NCBI GenBank assembly: GCA_947499565.1
Contig: CANMOV010000008.1
Coordinates: 1 to 64,000, forward strand
DNA from: an uncultured Croceitalea sp.
Lineage (GTDB): Bacteria; Bacteroidota; Bacteroidia; Flavobacteriales; Flavobacteriaceae
Direction: 5' to 3'
Length of the DNA stretch: 64,000 nt
The first letter of the stretch is position 1; each line of letters opens with the position of its first letter. Both the position numbers and the translations under genes were made by a program. Under the pieces are notes generated by a model. That model saw only the letters and a program-made list of their open reading frames with translations, was not told where the DNA came from and did no database searches. This document shows, piece by piece, positions 27,067 to 35,657 of the stretch.

Positions 27067-27523
27067 GGTTTATATCTTTAGTAAAAGTCAAATCACATCT
27101 TGAAGAGACAGGTTTTTCGTTCACAGTTTCAAAACCAAAATTCTTATATAATGCAATTGCAGATGTCATTCTTACAGATGTTTCTAGAACCACTTTCTTC
27201 GCTTTTTTCCATATGGCAAAATCAATTAGTTGTGTTAATATTTGCTTACCATAACCTTTTCCTCTTTGCGATTTATGAACATACATTTTTCTAATCTTAT
27301 AAATACCTTCTCCTATTTCTTTTATTCCGCCAGTACCTAAAAGTCCATTCTCATTTTCTAGAACCAAAAAAGTACCGTTACTGTACAAGTACTCTTCTTC
27401 GATATCCACTAAATCAGATTCTGAAGTTTCAGTTAAATAATCAAAACCGAATTCAGCCAGACCATCTTTTACCAACCTGATGATGCTTTCCTTATCATTT
27501 CTATTGTAAGTTCTGGTTCTCAT
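27059..27523 (-). CDS. GNAT-family N-acetyltransferase
   Basis: 154 residues. The acetyl-CoA-binding motif A is MYVHKSQRGKGYGKQILTQLI (R/QxxGxG/A type); motif B is KVVLETSVRMTSAIALYKNFGF. N-terminal MRTRTYNRNDKESIIRLV is typical. The substrate is unknown. It overlaps the downstream SnoaL-like gene by 8 nt. Confidence 0.92.
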   Translation of the reverse strand: MRTRTYNRNDKESIIRLVKDGLAEFGFDYLTETSESDLVDIEEEYLYSNGTFLVLENENGLLGTGGIKEIGEGIYKIRKMYVHKSQRGKGYGKQILTQLIDFAIWKKAKKVVLETSVRMTSAIALYKNFGFETVNEKPVSSRCDLTFTKDINHG

Positions 27524-27551
27524 TTAGATTGTTTAAACCACTTTAGTTTGA

Positions 27552-28022
27552 CTAGTCCCATATTTTAGGACGCTCTATATCAAGAGTTCTTAAATAACTT
27601 AATAATTGTCCTGTGTGGACGGATTCATGATATGCTATTCGATTAAGGTAATCTCCGAGTAATTTACTTTGTCCAACTTCAGTTCTTTCAATACTTACGC
27701 TTTTCAAGTCAGATTCTTCCAATTCGCTTATCATCTTCAAAAAATCGGTTCTATATTTTTCAGAAAAAATCAGTTCGTTTTTTAAATCAGAATATTTTAA
27801 ATCTTTCCAAGGGGATTGATAATTTCCTAAATTCCCACGATTCTGGACTATTTTATGAAACAGATGTTCGCCTTCTAAAACGTGGCGTATCATTTCAATA
27901 ATTGTAAATGCATTTTCGTCAGGTTTCCAGTTCAAATATTCGCTAGGTACTCCACTCCAAAGCTTTATACTTCGTCTTCGGATTTCAGAAAAATTTAATA
28001 AAATGGTTTCGATGGAATTCAT
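27552..28022 (-). CDS. DinB-family protein (first of two)
   Basis: 156 residues with a four-helix DinB/YfiT-like fold. Putative metal ligands: His in EMIRHVLEGEHLFHK and the pair in AYHESVHTGQLLSYLR. Members include thiol transferases and hydrolases; many have no known function. It stands upstream of the GNAT and SnoaL genes on the same strand, 28 nt away. A second, distant DinB protein is at 53550-54008. Confidence 0.88.
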   Translation of the reverse strand: MNSIETILLNFSEIRRRSIKLWSGVPSEYLNWKPDENAFTIIEMIRHVLEGEHLFHKIVQNRGNLGNYQSPWKDLKYSDLKNELIFSEKYRTDFLKMISELEESDLKSVSIERTEVGQSKLLGDYLNRIAYHESVHTGQLLSYLRTLDIERPKIWD

Positions 28023-28144
28023 ATTATTTATTGTTATTCTCTGTTATACATGATTAGTGGCACAAAAAGAATTTATTACATAAGCATATTTTTTGGATAT
28101 AAACTTGCGGGCAATTACTCTTTCTCTTTTTTAATTCTATGATG

Positions 28145-28600
28145 TTAAACAAAATCATTTTCTTGCTTACCAGAAATTAGGGTTTGATATAATTCATGAG
28201 CACTTCTTTCAACCCAACATTCTGAAAGTCTTTTTTCTTTAATTGTCCATATAGCGATACCACTAAAAGAAATAAACCTATTGTCAGATTCGAGTCCAAA
28301 AAGCCCATTATTTCTTCCAGAACATACCCATCTAGAAACTACTTTATCTTTTTGCTGATTATAAAAAATATCTACGTTTTCCGTTTTTGCATCAAGTAGT
28401 TGCTTTTGAAACTCACCTACCCATTTTTTAAATTCTGTTCTACCCTTTATACTTTTTCCCGCAGTCGTAATAGTGTAGTCCTCGGTCATTAATTCGTCTA
28501 TGGCACCCAATTCATGCGGACTATGCCAAACTCTTTCGAAGAAATCTATTACTAGCTTTTCTGGAAGTGGTTTTATTGAATTGTTGGAGTTATTCTTCAT
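28145..28600 (-). CDS. NTF2/SnoaL-like protein, copy 2
   Basis: 151 residues, nearly identical over most of its length to the protein at 26623-27066 (same HSPHELxAIDELMTEDY, EFKKWVGEFQKQL and ERSAxELYQTLISGKxENDFV blocks). The N-terminus differs (MKNNSNNSIKP). It follows the aldo/keto reductase gene by 14 nt. The two copies flank the DinB and GNAT genes, so a segment was duplicated or one copy moved. Confidence 0.85.
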   Translation of the reverse strand: MKNNSNNSIKPLPEKLVIDFFERVWHSPHELGAIDELMTEDYTITTAGKSIKGRTEFKKWVGEFQKQLLDAKTENVDIFYNQQKDKVVSRWVCSGRNNGLFGLESDNRFISFSGIAIWTIKEKRLSECWVERSAHELYQTLISGKQENDFV

Positions 28601-28614
28601 ATCATTTTTATAGT

Positions 28615-29595
28615 CTAATTATTGATTAATAATTGTTCTTCTTGGCGGTCTGTTGCTAATGCAGGTGCTGGAGTGAAGCCAGAAATCAGTTTTTTCAATT
28701 CATCGGTCATTTTAATATCCATTGAAGCTATGGCAGGTTTTAATTGAGCTACATTACGAGCTCCAACAATTGGAGAGGTAACACTAGAATGTGAACTTAC
28801 CCAAGCAATTGCCAAACTCACAGGGTTATAATTATTTGCTTTTGAATAATCCACAAATCTTTTTGTGGCTTCATCATTGATTTTATCCTCATATCTTTTC
28901 TGATACATTTCACTGGAATAGAATCTGCTTTTATCATCTGTCTTTGTGAGATATTTGCCAGTAAGCATTCCACCTGCCAAAGGGCTATAAGGAACTATTC
29001 CCATATTTTCTGATTTTGCCATTGGTAAAATTTCAGATTCGCATTGTCGTTTCAATAAATTATACATGGGTTGAATACAAGTAATCGAATTATAATTGTA
29101 CCGTTCAGTAATGGCAACTGCTTTCATAATCTGCCAAGCCGCAAAATTACTAACACCAATGCATCTAATTTTTCCTTGATTAACAAAGTCATTAAGTGTA
29201 GAAAGACTTTCTTCAAGAGGAGTGTCTTTATCGAAACTATGCATATAATAGATATCAATATAGTCCGTGTTCAGCCGCTTTAGACTCTTTTCCAGTTCAC
29301 GTGTTAAATGTTTTTTACTTAACCCCCTATCATCCATACCATTTCCTGTGGGATAATATGCTTTGGTAGTAATTACAACTTCATCACGATGTCCATGGAT
29401 TAGGGCACCTAATATCTTTTCAGATTCTCCGTCAGCATAAACATTTGCACAATCAAAAAAGTTAATTCCCTTATCTCTTGATAGTTTGTACAACTCTTTA
29501 CACATTGCTTCATCAGCACCATCACCAAAAGTCATTGTACCTAGACATAATGAAGAAACTACTAATTCTGAATTACCTAACTTTTTATATTCCAT
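28615..29595 (-). CDS. aldo/keto reductase
   Basis: 326 residues, (beta/alpha)8 barrel NADPH oxidoreductase. Catalytic tetrad positions: Asp in FFDCANVYADG with Tyr after it, Lys in VVITTKAYY, His in IYYMHSFD. C-terminal cofactor region has ARNVAQLKPAIASMD. It resembles the general-stress AKR11/12 type acting on carbonyl compounds. Substrate unknown. The first gene (by direction) after the ATP-grasp gene, 4 nt apart. Confidence 0.95.
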   Translation of the reverse strand: MEYKKLGNSELVVSSLCLGTMTFGDGADEAMCKELYKLSRDKGINFFDCANVYADGESEKILGALIHGHRDEVVITTKAYYPTGNGMDDRGLSKKHLTRELEKSLKRLNTDYIDIYYMHSFDKDTPLEESLSTLNDFVNQGKIRCIGVSNFAAWQIMKAVAITERYNYNSITCIQPMYNLLKRQCESEILPMAKSENMGIVPYSPLAGGMLTGKYLTKTDDKSRFYSSEMYQKRYEDKINDEATKRFVDYSKANNYNPVSLAIAWVSSHSSVTSPIVGARNVAQLKPAIASMDIKMTDELKKLISGFTPAPALATDRQEEQLLINN

Positions 29596-29599
29596 CTCT

Positions 29600-30433
29600 T
29601 TATTTTTTGTTGTTTATGACTGTCTTGATTGAAGTTTTTAATGCGGCCATAAACTTTTGTTTTTTTGATTCTTGTAAAGCTTCAATCGATAAAAAGGGAT
29701 TCAAATCCTCAAGTTCGACTAATAGTAGTTTCCCACTTTCAAGTCGACACGCATCAACTCGCTGTATTCCATAATTAATATCATTCCAAAGAATGAATTT
29801 GTTGGCGAACACTAAATCATCTTTGGTAGGCGTGTACTCTTCTAAATCCCATCTTTTGTTTTTGTTTGGAGCATACAGGGCATATTGAAATTCATGGTCA
29901 ATAAAATAGAAGGATACTTCGTAAACAAAATCTATGAATGGCTGAATAACATAATCTTGAATACTTTCACTAATTAATTCTTTATATGATAAAGACTTCA
30001 TACCTATTGAATCAGCACCATTCTTGAGTTTAAGGAGATATTTCTTTGTTGATGGTAATAATCTTAAATCTTCAAAGGACTCTACAGTTGGTATTACAGG
30101 ATATTGTAAAGCTGTTAAATCCAGCAAATGTTGTTTTCCTAACATATCACCTTTACCAATCATTTCGTTATACGTCGTGATAGTATTTGAATTTGTTCGA
30201 GCTACAAAATTTTCAAAATATGTTTTATAATACATAACAGAACCTGTGTTTCTAAACATTACCAAATCGACTAACGCCTCATAGTTTTTAGAATCTATAG
30301 GGTGGCAAATAATAAGTTCGAAATCATTTTTTAATTGTGAAATGATGTATAAATCTTCCTTATAATATTCTCTTCCTTTTGCTGGATAATAAAAATCTGT
30401 TAAGTATAATATTGAAGGTTTTTGATTGCTCAT
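29600..30433 (-). CDS. ATP-grasp-like protein
   Basis: 277 residues, predicted cytoplasmic. The N-terminal domain (about 1-90) is Rossmann-like. The centre has an ATP-grasp-like layout: KKYLLKLKNGADSIGMKSL (nucleotide-binding strand and small loop), DYVIQPFIDFVYEVSFYFID, and near the C-terminus LLLVELEDLNPFLS, where Glu and Asn would be the metal ligands. Such enzymes ligate a carboxylate to an amine or thiol. No substrate is evident. It starts a run with the aldo/keto reductase, 4 nt apart. Confidence 0.72.
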   Translation of the reverse strand: MSNQKPSILYLTDFYYPAKGREYYKEDLYIISQLKNDFELIICHPIDSKNYEALVDLVMFRNTGSVMYYKTYFENFVARTNSNTITTYNEMIGKGDMLGKQHLLDLTALQYPVIPTVESFEDLRLLPSTKKYLLKLKNGADSIGMKSLSYKELISESIQDYVIQPFIDFVYEVSFYFIDHEFQYALYAPNKNKRWDLEEYTPTKDDLVFANKFILWNDINYGIQRVDACRLESGKLLLVELEDLNPFLSIEALQESKKQKFMAALKTSIKTVINNKK

Positions 30434-30467
30434 TTACATTAAAAGCTTGTTGTTTGCTCTACTAGGT

Positions 30468-31106
30468 TTATTTTGCTTTATCTAATTTTCGCTTATTGAA
30501 TCTATTTACTTTATCACGGTTGCCACAATCTTCCATAACACACCATTTTCTACTTGAATTCTTACTAGTGTCATAGAAAAGCCATTGACACGCAGAACAT
30601 TTTTTTATCCTTTTTGTCTTAAATTGAGTCAATGTTTCAATAGTAGAATTGTAGATTTTACAAATTAAGTGTTCATAGGCTGAAAGTTCTTGGCTGGGAG
30701 ATATTTGAATTTGATTGTCCTTAATTTGAAGTTCTTGCCAACTGGATTTCTGTTTTGCAATTTCGTTGATGAATGAAATATCCTTTTTACTAGGATTTTT
30801 CGATTCTGCAATTGCCGAAAAGATTTTGTAGATTACTTCCCTAAACTCCCTAAGAACACTCCAATTTGCTTCACTTTCCTCATCTTTTTGGAGCAGTTCT
30901 TTATGCAAAAAACCTATCTGAGATTTATTTAACGTTTCAGTTATTTCGCACCAAGAAATCAGATTTTCTATTGAATCTAACCACTCGTGGGGATTGGTTT
31001 TATTTCTAAAACTTATAGTGTTCGAGAAATCTAAACACAACGAACCTCCAATTAACTTATAGGTCCCATTATATGTACCTGGGTTCAACAATGAAATTTT
31101 AACCAT
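30468..31106 (-). CDS. CGNR zinc-finger protein
   Basis: 212 residues. N-terminal ABATE-like domain with LCLDFSNTISFRN. C-terminal CGNR zinc finger: KKCSACQWLFYDTSKNSSRKWCVMEDCGNRDKVNRFNKR as four Cys in two pairs, with the CGNR signature itself. The family is thought to bind DNA as stress-related regulators. It lies 34 nt upstream of the ATP-grasp gene on the same strand, so it may regulate that gene and the reductase. Confidence 0.88.
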   Translation of the reverse strand: MVKISLLNPGTYNGTYKLIGGSLCLDFSNTISFRNKTNPHEWLDSIENLISWCEITETLNKSQIGFLHKELLQKDEESEANWSVLREFREVIYKIFSAIAESKNPSKKDISFINEIAKQKSSWQELQIKDNQIQISPSQELSAYEHLICKIYNSTIETLTQFKTKRIKKCSACQWLFYDTSKNSSRKWCVMEDCGNRDKVNRFNKRKLDKAK

Positions 31107-31137
31107 TTAAATTGTTTTAGATAGTTAAATATACAAA

Positions 31138-31845
31138 TTATTTCTTAATTGCCTTGATACACATAAAGGCGGGAAACTCATTTAATTCTTTGTAATGCTT
31201 CGGGTCTAATTCCTCAAACTCCTTTACAGGCATAGGTTCAACTAACTTGTCAATATAAAATTCGTTTTCTGTAAATGGTAAGATGCAATTATTAAGAGAG
31301 CGTCTATAGCTGTTCATTTCAATAGGCTTTCCAAAACCTGACCAAATGCATTTTACGGGTTCGGTTTTAAAATATTCCGTTGAATTGTAATAATTATATT
31401 CAAAAAAAGGATGTTCTATTGAGACAATTAATCTTCCTTTTGATTTGAGCACACGATTGAATTCTCTTATGGTTAAATTCCAATCTTCTAAGTAATGCAT
31501 TGCAAGAGCACAAAGAACATAATCAAAGGATTCATCTTTTATCAATGTCAAAGGTTCGGCCAAATCGTGTACAAAAAATTCTCCTTGATTTCTATTTCTA
31601 GTTTTTGCAAGTTTTATCATTTCTGGACTTAAATCAAAACCTGATACTGTTGCTCCTTTTGAAAGTAAAATTTCCGCATATTTTCCAGGTCCACAAGCAG
31701 CATCTAGAATGGACTTCTCTTTAACATCATCAAACAAGGCTAATGTATTGGGTCTATCGTAGTAAGCGTTATGCGGTTTATGGTCTATCAGGCGGTTATA
31801 ATTTTTAGCCAATTCGTCATAGGCTTTCTTAATTTTTTCTTTCAT
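31138..31845 (-). CDS. class I SAM-dependent methyltransferase
   Basis: 235 residues. SAM-binding motif I is SILDAACGPGKYAEIL, motif II is VSGFDLSPEMIKLAKTR, and motif IV is DYVLCALAMHYLEDW. The Methyltransf_11/25 type usually acts on small molecules or quinones. It lies 4 nt after a six-helix membrane protein gene. That pair has an upstream TTGAT-N4-ATCAA box, so both may respond to the neighbouring Crp/Fnr protein. Confidence 0.92.
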   Translation of the reverse strand: MKEKIKKAYDELAKNYNRLIDHKPHNAYYDRPNTLALFDDVKEKSILDAACGPGKYAEILLSKGATVSGFDLSPEMIKLAKTRNRNQGEFFVHDLAEPLTLIKDESFDYVLCALAMHYLEDWNLTIREFNRVLKSKGRLIVSIEHPFFEYNYYNSTEYFKTEPVKCIWSGFGKPIEMNSYRRSLNNCILPFTENEFYIDKLVEPMPVKEFEELDPKHYKELNEFPAFMCIKAIKK

Positions 31846-31849
31846 AAGT

Positions 31850-32485
31850 CTAGTTATTGGATTTAACTAATAATATTCCTGAACAAAGAATCCAACCAGC
31901 AATACTAAAAATGAAAATTCTAAAACCCACTAGACTTGTGAATACAAAATTTGTTAAAGCTCCTAAAATGGCTACGATTAAAATTATAATACCAAAAAAA
32001 CCTATCCATTTAGGCAGCTTTTTCGATACAATTACACATGCAGAATAAAGAGCAATTCCCAAACAAAATGATACAATCAGCACATAAGCTAAAGCTTTAT
32101 TAATTGCAAAACCATAGTTAATGATTGGTCTTAATGTATCTATGCTTCCCGTAAGATTTTCTGAATATTGGTTTAAGAAATAGGGCAAAACCAAACCATT
32201 GAATAATGCCGCAAGCATTCCGGCGAAAAGTCCAAAAGACATAATTATAAATGCCAAAGTAGATAATCGCCAATGACCAGAAAGTCTTTGAGATAAACCA
32301 TAAAAACCAAATAATATAAATGGTAAGCAAAAAATGGCAAGTGCATGTGTTATTCGTAATGGATTGGCTATTTTAATAATATGTCCAAGATTACCTCCTG
32401 ATGGGTGCAGTAGCATGGTCGTGATTGCTAAAAAAGAAGCTATTGCTAAAGAAAATCCGGCACTTTGATAAAATTTTGTTTCCAA
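31850..32485 (-). CDS. six-helix membrane protein of unknown function
   Basis: 211 residues with about six predicted membrane helices (near 12-30, 46-64, 75-103, 127-154, 159-182 and 188-207) and no recognised domain. It begins 57 nt downstream of a perfect Fnr-type box and is followed 4 nt later by a methyltransferase gene, so it heads a two-gene operon. I do not recognise the family. Confidence 0.8.
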   Translation of the reverse strand: METKFYQSAGFSLAIASFLAITTMLLHPSGGNLGHIIKIANPLRITHALAIFCLPFILFGFYGLSQRLSGHWRLSTLAFIIMSFGLFAGMLAALFNGLVLPYFLNQYSENLTGSIDTLRPIINYGFAINKALAYVLIVSFCLGIALYSACVIVSKKLPKWIGFFGIIILIVAILGALTNFVFTSLVGFRIFIFSIAGWILCSGILLVKSNN

Positions 32486-32510
32486 TGTTTGAGCTATTTA
32501 TCTAGAGAGA

Positions 32511-32555
32511 CAAATATCATAGAAGATAGTTGATTGAATACTTGATTGAAATCAA
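32511..32555 (-). promoter_or_regulatory. Fnr-type box with -7 element upstream of membrane protein/methyltransferase operon
   Basis: TTGAT-TGAA-ATCAA (32542-32555) is a perfect TTGAT-N4-ATCAA palindrome. On the minus strand a near-consensus -7 box, GATATTTG (32518-32511), ends 37.5 nt from the palindrome centre. This places the box near -42 relative to the expected start, the class II activator position. The operon ATG is at 32485. Confidence 0.65.
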
Positions 32556-32564
32556 GAAATACAG

Positions 32565-33131
32565 TTAATTTTTAGATAACCTTTTCCGAACTCTGCTTAA
32601 TGTTTCAGGAGTTATTTTAAGGTAAGATGCGATGATTTTTTGCGGGAATTCTTGTAGAAGCTGTGGTTTGTTCTTCAGTATAAAATCATATTTGTCATCT
32701 GGCGTACTATTATTATCAAAGAAGTCAATACGAGATGTAGATTCCTCCAATATTCTACCCATTGTTAAGAATGATTGTGATTTTGAAATGAGTTTATGAA
32801 CAGAATCAATAGTTAGTTCATGTACAACACTCTTTTTATAGGCTTGTATTGCATATTCTGAAGGTTTTCGGGTAGAAAAACTCTTATGATTTATTACCCA
32901 ATCATTTGTAGTATATAAATCAATAACGACCTTATCTAGTTCTGGATTAATGCCGTATTCATAAAAACTTCCAGAAACAACAAACCATAGAGATGAACAG
33001 ACTTCTCCCACCTTTAATAGGTTATCTCCCTTTTTTAGCTCATAGGATTGAAGTTCATTCTTTAGAAGAAGCAACTCTTCATCATTGAATTTTCCAATCT
33101 TATTTATTATTTCCAAAAATGACTTCTCCAA
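32565..33131 (-). CDS. Crp/Fnr-family regulator (first of three)
   Basis: 188 residues. Cyclic-nucleotide-binding-like beta-barrel (about 25-115: GDNLLKVGEVCSSLWFVVSGSFYEYG), dimer helix (about 120-145) and a short HTH at the C-terminus. The recognition helix is KITPETLSRVRKRLSKN. It keeps E-x-x-S-R, the residues of E. coli Fnr that read TTGAT half-sites. No Cys cluster for an Fe-S centre is seen. A perfect Fnr-type palindrome lies on each side of the gene. Confidence 0.92.
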   Translation of the reverse strand: MEKSFLEIINKIGKFNDEELLLLKNELQSYELKKGDNLLKVGEVCSSLWFVVSGSFYEYGINPELDKVVIDLYTTNDWVINHKSFSTRKPSEYAIQAYKKSVVHELTIDSVHKLISKSQSFLTMGRILEESTSRIDFFDNNSTPDDKYDFILKNKPQLLQEFPQKIIASYLKITPETLSRVRKRLSKN

Positions 33132-33447
33132 ATAGATACTATTTTAATCCAGCTGCGCTAAATGTAAGTTATTAGAATTAGATGCTACTTTATATTATCA
33201 AGAAGACTTTTCAAAGAAGTTATTTATTGAATATCCATAGATGTACTCATTTCAATTCTATTTCTTGATTGTAATCAACTTTTCTTAACTCAATATTTTT
33301 TTTCTTTATTCCAACTACGAATCGATATGACTAGCAATAAAATTCCCCTAGATTTTCGAGTTAATTGTCTAGTGCCTGGGACTTTTAGAGTTTGTAGATA
33401 TTAATAGAAATGTAATAAATTCTGTTTTGTGTCACTAACCAATTATA
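33132..33447. other. intergenic region between Crp/Fnr gene and ankyrin gene
   Basis: No gene is seen on either strand. It holds a perfect Fnr-type palindrome (33265-33278) and, just before the ankyrin gene, the element TGTAATAAAT-N12-CACTAACCA (33411-33441), similar to one ahead of the hydrolase at 47928. Confidence 0.55.
33265..33278. promoter_or_regulatory. Fnr-type palindrome between divergent genes
   Basis: TTGAT-TGTA-ATCAA, perfect match to TTGAT-N4-ATCAA. It lies 134 nt upstream of the Crp/Fnr gene (32565-33131) and about 190 nt before the ankyrin gene start. No good -7 element is seen at the class II distance on either side. Autoregulation of the Crp/Fnr gene is the likelier role. 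Confidence 0.55.
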
Positions 33448-33468
33448 ATGAATAATAAATTTATAATT

Positions 33469-33969
33469 ATGAACAGAAAAACATTTATTAAAAACGCGGC
33501 AAGTGGTATTGTTTTAGCTAGTCTTGCCCCCAATCTTTCTTTTGCTCAAGAGCTTCAGGAACCAGAACCAATTGACATAAAATTGGTTAAAGAATTTGTA
33601 GTGGCAGGTCATAAAAATTTACCACTTGTCAAGGAAATGTTGAACGAACACCCAAACTTAATATACTCTAGTTATGACTGGGGAAGTTCTGATTATGAAG
33701 AAGCTATTGAAGGAGCTGCTCATTTAGGCAATAAAGAAATAGCCAATTATTTAATATCAAAAGGGGCAAGAGTCAACTTATTTACACTTACTATGCTTGG
33801 TAAAACAGATATCGTAAAATCTACTTTAGAAGCTTATCCGGAATTAATATTCGCTAAAGGGCCTCATGGTTTTACCTTATTACACCATGCTAACATGGGT
33901 GAGGCAAAAGAGTTGGCTTACTATCTTAAAGACAAAGGTTTAAAAAAGACTCATATTAAAATTAAATAA
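33469..33969 (+). CDS. exported ankyrin-repeat protein
   Basis: From the ATG at 33469 there are 166 residues. The N-terminus MNRKTFIKNAASGIVLASLAPNLSFAQ looks like a Tat-like or lipophilic export signal of the kind used by Bacteroidota; an ATG at 33448 adds seven residues. Ankyrin repeats follow (about 35-160): LPLVKEMLNEHPNL, IEGAAHLGNKEIANYLISKGARVN, GKTDIVKSTLEAYPEL, GFTLLHHANM. Its partner is unknown. A partial second copy of its 3' end lies at 34488. Confidence 0.8.
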   Translation: MNRKTFIKNAASGIVLASLAPNLSFAQELQEPEPIDIKLVKEFVVAGHKNLPLVKEMLNEHPNLIYSSYDWGSSDYEEAIEGAAHLGNKEIANYLISKGARVNLFTLTMLGKTDIVKSTLEAYPELIFAKGPHGFTLLHHANMGEAKELAYYLKDKGLKKTHIKIK

Positions 33970-34089
33970 ACAAAAGGGTGAAACTCTAAGCAAAAATTCT
34001 AAACCCACTGGTAAAAGACGAATATTAATCAAAATATAAATTTACTAATCTCATGCGCTCAATTAGCGCAACTAATTGCAATTTCACAA

Positions 34090-34485
34090 ATGAGTAATTT
34101 TGAAAAAAATAAAATAAGAATCATGAGTTTTGTTTCTGCTCTATTGATTTATGGAGTATTCATTGGTGTTAATTTTGATCCCAATGTTACCGAAGCACAA
34201 ACAAAGGTTCTTCGAAATCCCCCTTTTGAAATTTCTGTCAGAACATTTTTTATAACACTCAATGCAGTCTTATTTTTTCCGATATTTTTTGTAGCAAAAC
34301 ATTTTGTAAAAATAGCATCTTATGCCTTGGAACAAGGAAAAAGTATCAGAGCAATTTCTTTGATAATATTTCTTTTTTCAATTGGAAAAAATAATCCTTT
34401 GGATATTCGAAAGTCAAAAAATATAGTTTCATACAGTTTGATATATTTTATTGGTATTCTTTGTGCATGGATTATTATAGCGTAA
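34090..34485 (+). CDS. small membrane protein of unknown function
   Basis: 131 residues with three or four predicted helices (about 11-30, 52-75, 93-103 and 110-130). No known domain. It sits between the ankyrin gene and a partial copy of that gene's 3' end, so it looks inserted or captured by duplication. The ORF is AT-rich with plausible codon use. Confidence 0.55.
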   Translation: MSNFEKNKIRIMSFVSALLIYGVFIGVNFDPNVTEAQTKVLRNPPFEISVRTFFITLNAVLFFPIFFVAKHFVKIASYALEQGKSIRAISLIIFLFSIGKNNPLDIRKSKNIVSYSLIYFIGILCAWIIIA

Positions 34486-34487
34486 AT

Positions 34488-34557
34488 CATGGGTAATATA
34501 TTGGCTTGTTATCTTAAAGACAAAGGTTTAAAAAAAGGCTCATATTAAAATTAAATA
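34488..34557 (+). pseudogene. partial copy of the ankyrin gene 3' end
   Basis: The stretch matches 33894-33969 of the ankyrin gene: CATGGGT, then TTGGCTT.TATCTTAAAGAC, AAAGGTTTAAAAAA and CATATTAAAATTAAATAA. A 6-nt internal deletion and one extra A break the frame. Similarity continues about 20 nt past the stop codon. Confidence 0.85.
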
Positions 34558-34678
34558 AGCGCCAAGGGTAAATCTTCAAAAAATCTTTCCGAGTAAATGA
34601 TGTTGAGATCTTTAAAATTTTGAGCACAACAATTACAGAGATAAGCCAAAAGAATTCTTCCAAAAGTTTATTGATAAT

Positions 34679-34709
34679 GTGATTTTTTATAGGTTTTGAA
34701 CACTAATTA
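34679..34709 (+). promoter_or_regulatory. GTGATTTTTT-N12-CACTAATTA element
   Basis: GTGATTTTTT (34679-34688), exactly 12 nt, CACTAATTA (34701-34709), 32 nt before the hydrolase ATG. One of four elements of the same pattern and spacing in the window (also 41221, 52364, 61576). It may be a promoter for an alternative sigma factor. Confidence 0.5.
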
Positions 34710-34741
34710 ATAATTGAAAGGTGTTAAATGAGTAATAGAAA

Positions 34742-35638
34742 ATGAAAAGAATCTCGCTGTTATTTCTAATTATCGGAATTGTTTATGGGTGTAAATCTGT
34801 TAAGGAACCCATAGAACTTAAGAAAGTAAATGCTAGAGGTTGGTATACAACCAATGGCACTGTAGCCGAATTTGACCCGAAAAACAAACATGTGGAAATA
34901 TGGGTTCCAAAAAAAAACAAAAATGCTCCTATTGTCATATATGCTCATGGTGGAGCTGGTTTTCGGGAAGATGACCAGGCACGAATAGAAATGTTAAGGA
35001 AGAACGGGTTTGCAACGATATCTTTTGATTCTTATGCAATGAATGGATTGGATTGGAATTTTGTCACGCGTCGAGTAACAAACAGCGGCAAGCAGAATTT
35101 AATCTGGGGCGTTTACAAGGGTGCAATTACGTATGTGCTTGAAAGTGATAAATGGGATACTCAAAATATATTCCTTTACGGAGCATCTAATGGTGGTAGA
35201 ACAGTATTATATGCTGGAAGCCAGTTTACCCATAGTAAAATTAAGGGAATAATTTCAGAAGCTCCTGCGGCAACTGGTTATACCCTTGAGGATGTTTCAA
35301 TTCCGACTATTGTTTTGTATGGTGAAAAAGATAATTGGGCTGGAAAATCGGAAACAGACTATGTCTGGACAAGAACATATTCTAATTCACCAATATCGAT
35401 AAAAGACTGGATAGATGCTCAACAAACAAAGAACAATCCAATTAAACTCATTCTGTATAAAGATGCTGGACATTTATTATTTGAAGGGCCACTTAAAAAA
35501 GTTACTGTTAAAAGAGGGGATAAAATTGCATTTTCAGCCTATCAAGGGGCTAGTGAAGAGGCTCTTATAAAATACAAAGAAGACCTAGTATCATTTATTA
35601 AGCATAATCAAGAAATCAAAAAACCCATCGAAGAATAA
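34742..35638 (+). CDS. alpha/beta hydrolase lipoprotein (dienelactone-hydrolase type)
   Basis: 298 residues. Lipobox IVYGCKS (Cys about 17). Hydrolase core: oxyanion strand VIYAHGGAGF, nucleophile elbow YGASNGGR with catalytic Ser, Asp region YGEKDNWAG, and His in DAGHLLFEG. Likely on the periplasmic or outer-membrane face. It precedes another hydrolase gene by 19 nt, probably in one operon starting at the 34679 element. Confidence 0.88.
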   Translation: MKRISLLFLIIGIVYGCKSVKEPIELKKVNARGWYTTNGTVAEFDPKNKHVEIWVPKKNKNAPIVIYAHGGAGFREDDQARIEMLRKNGFATISFDSYAMNGLDWNFVTRRVTNSGKQNLIWGVYKGAITYVLESDKWDTQNIFLYGASNGGRTVLYAGSQFTHSKIKGIISEAPAATGYTLEDVSIPTIVLYGEKDNWAGKSETDYVWTRTYSNSPISIKDWIDAQQTKNNPIKLILYKDAGHLLFEGPLKKVTVKRGDKIAFSAYQGASEEALIKYKEDLVSFIKHNQEIKKPIEE

Positions 35639-35657
35639 TGAAGCAGCTTTTTAAATA

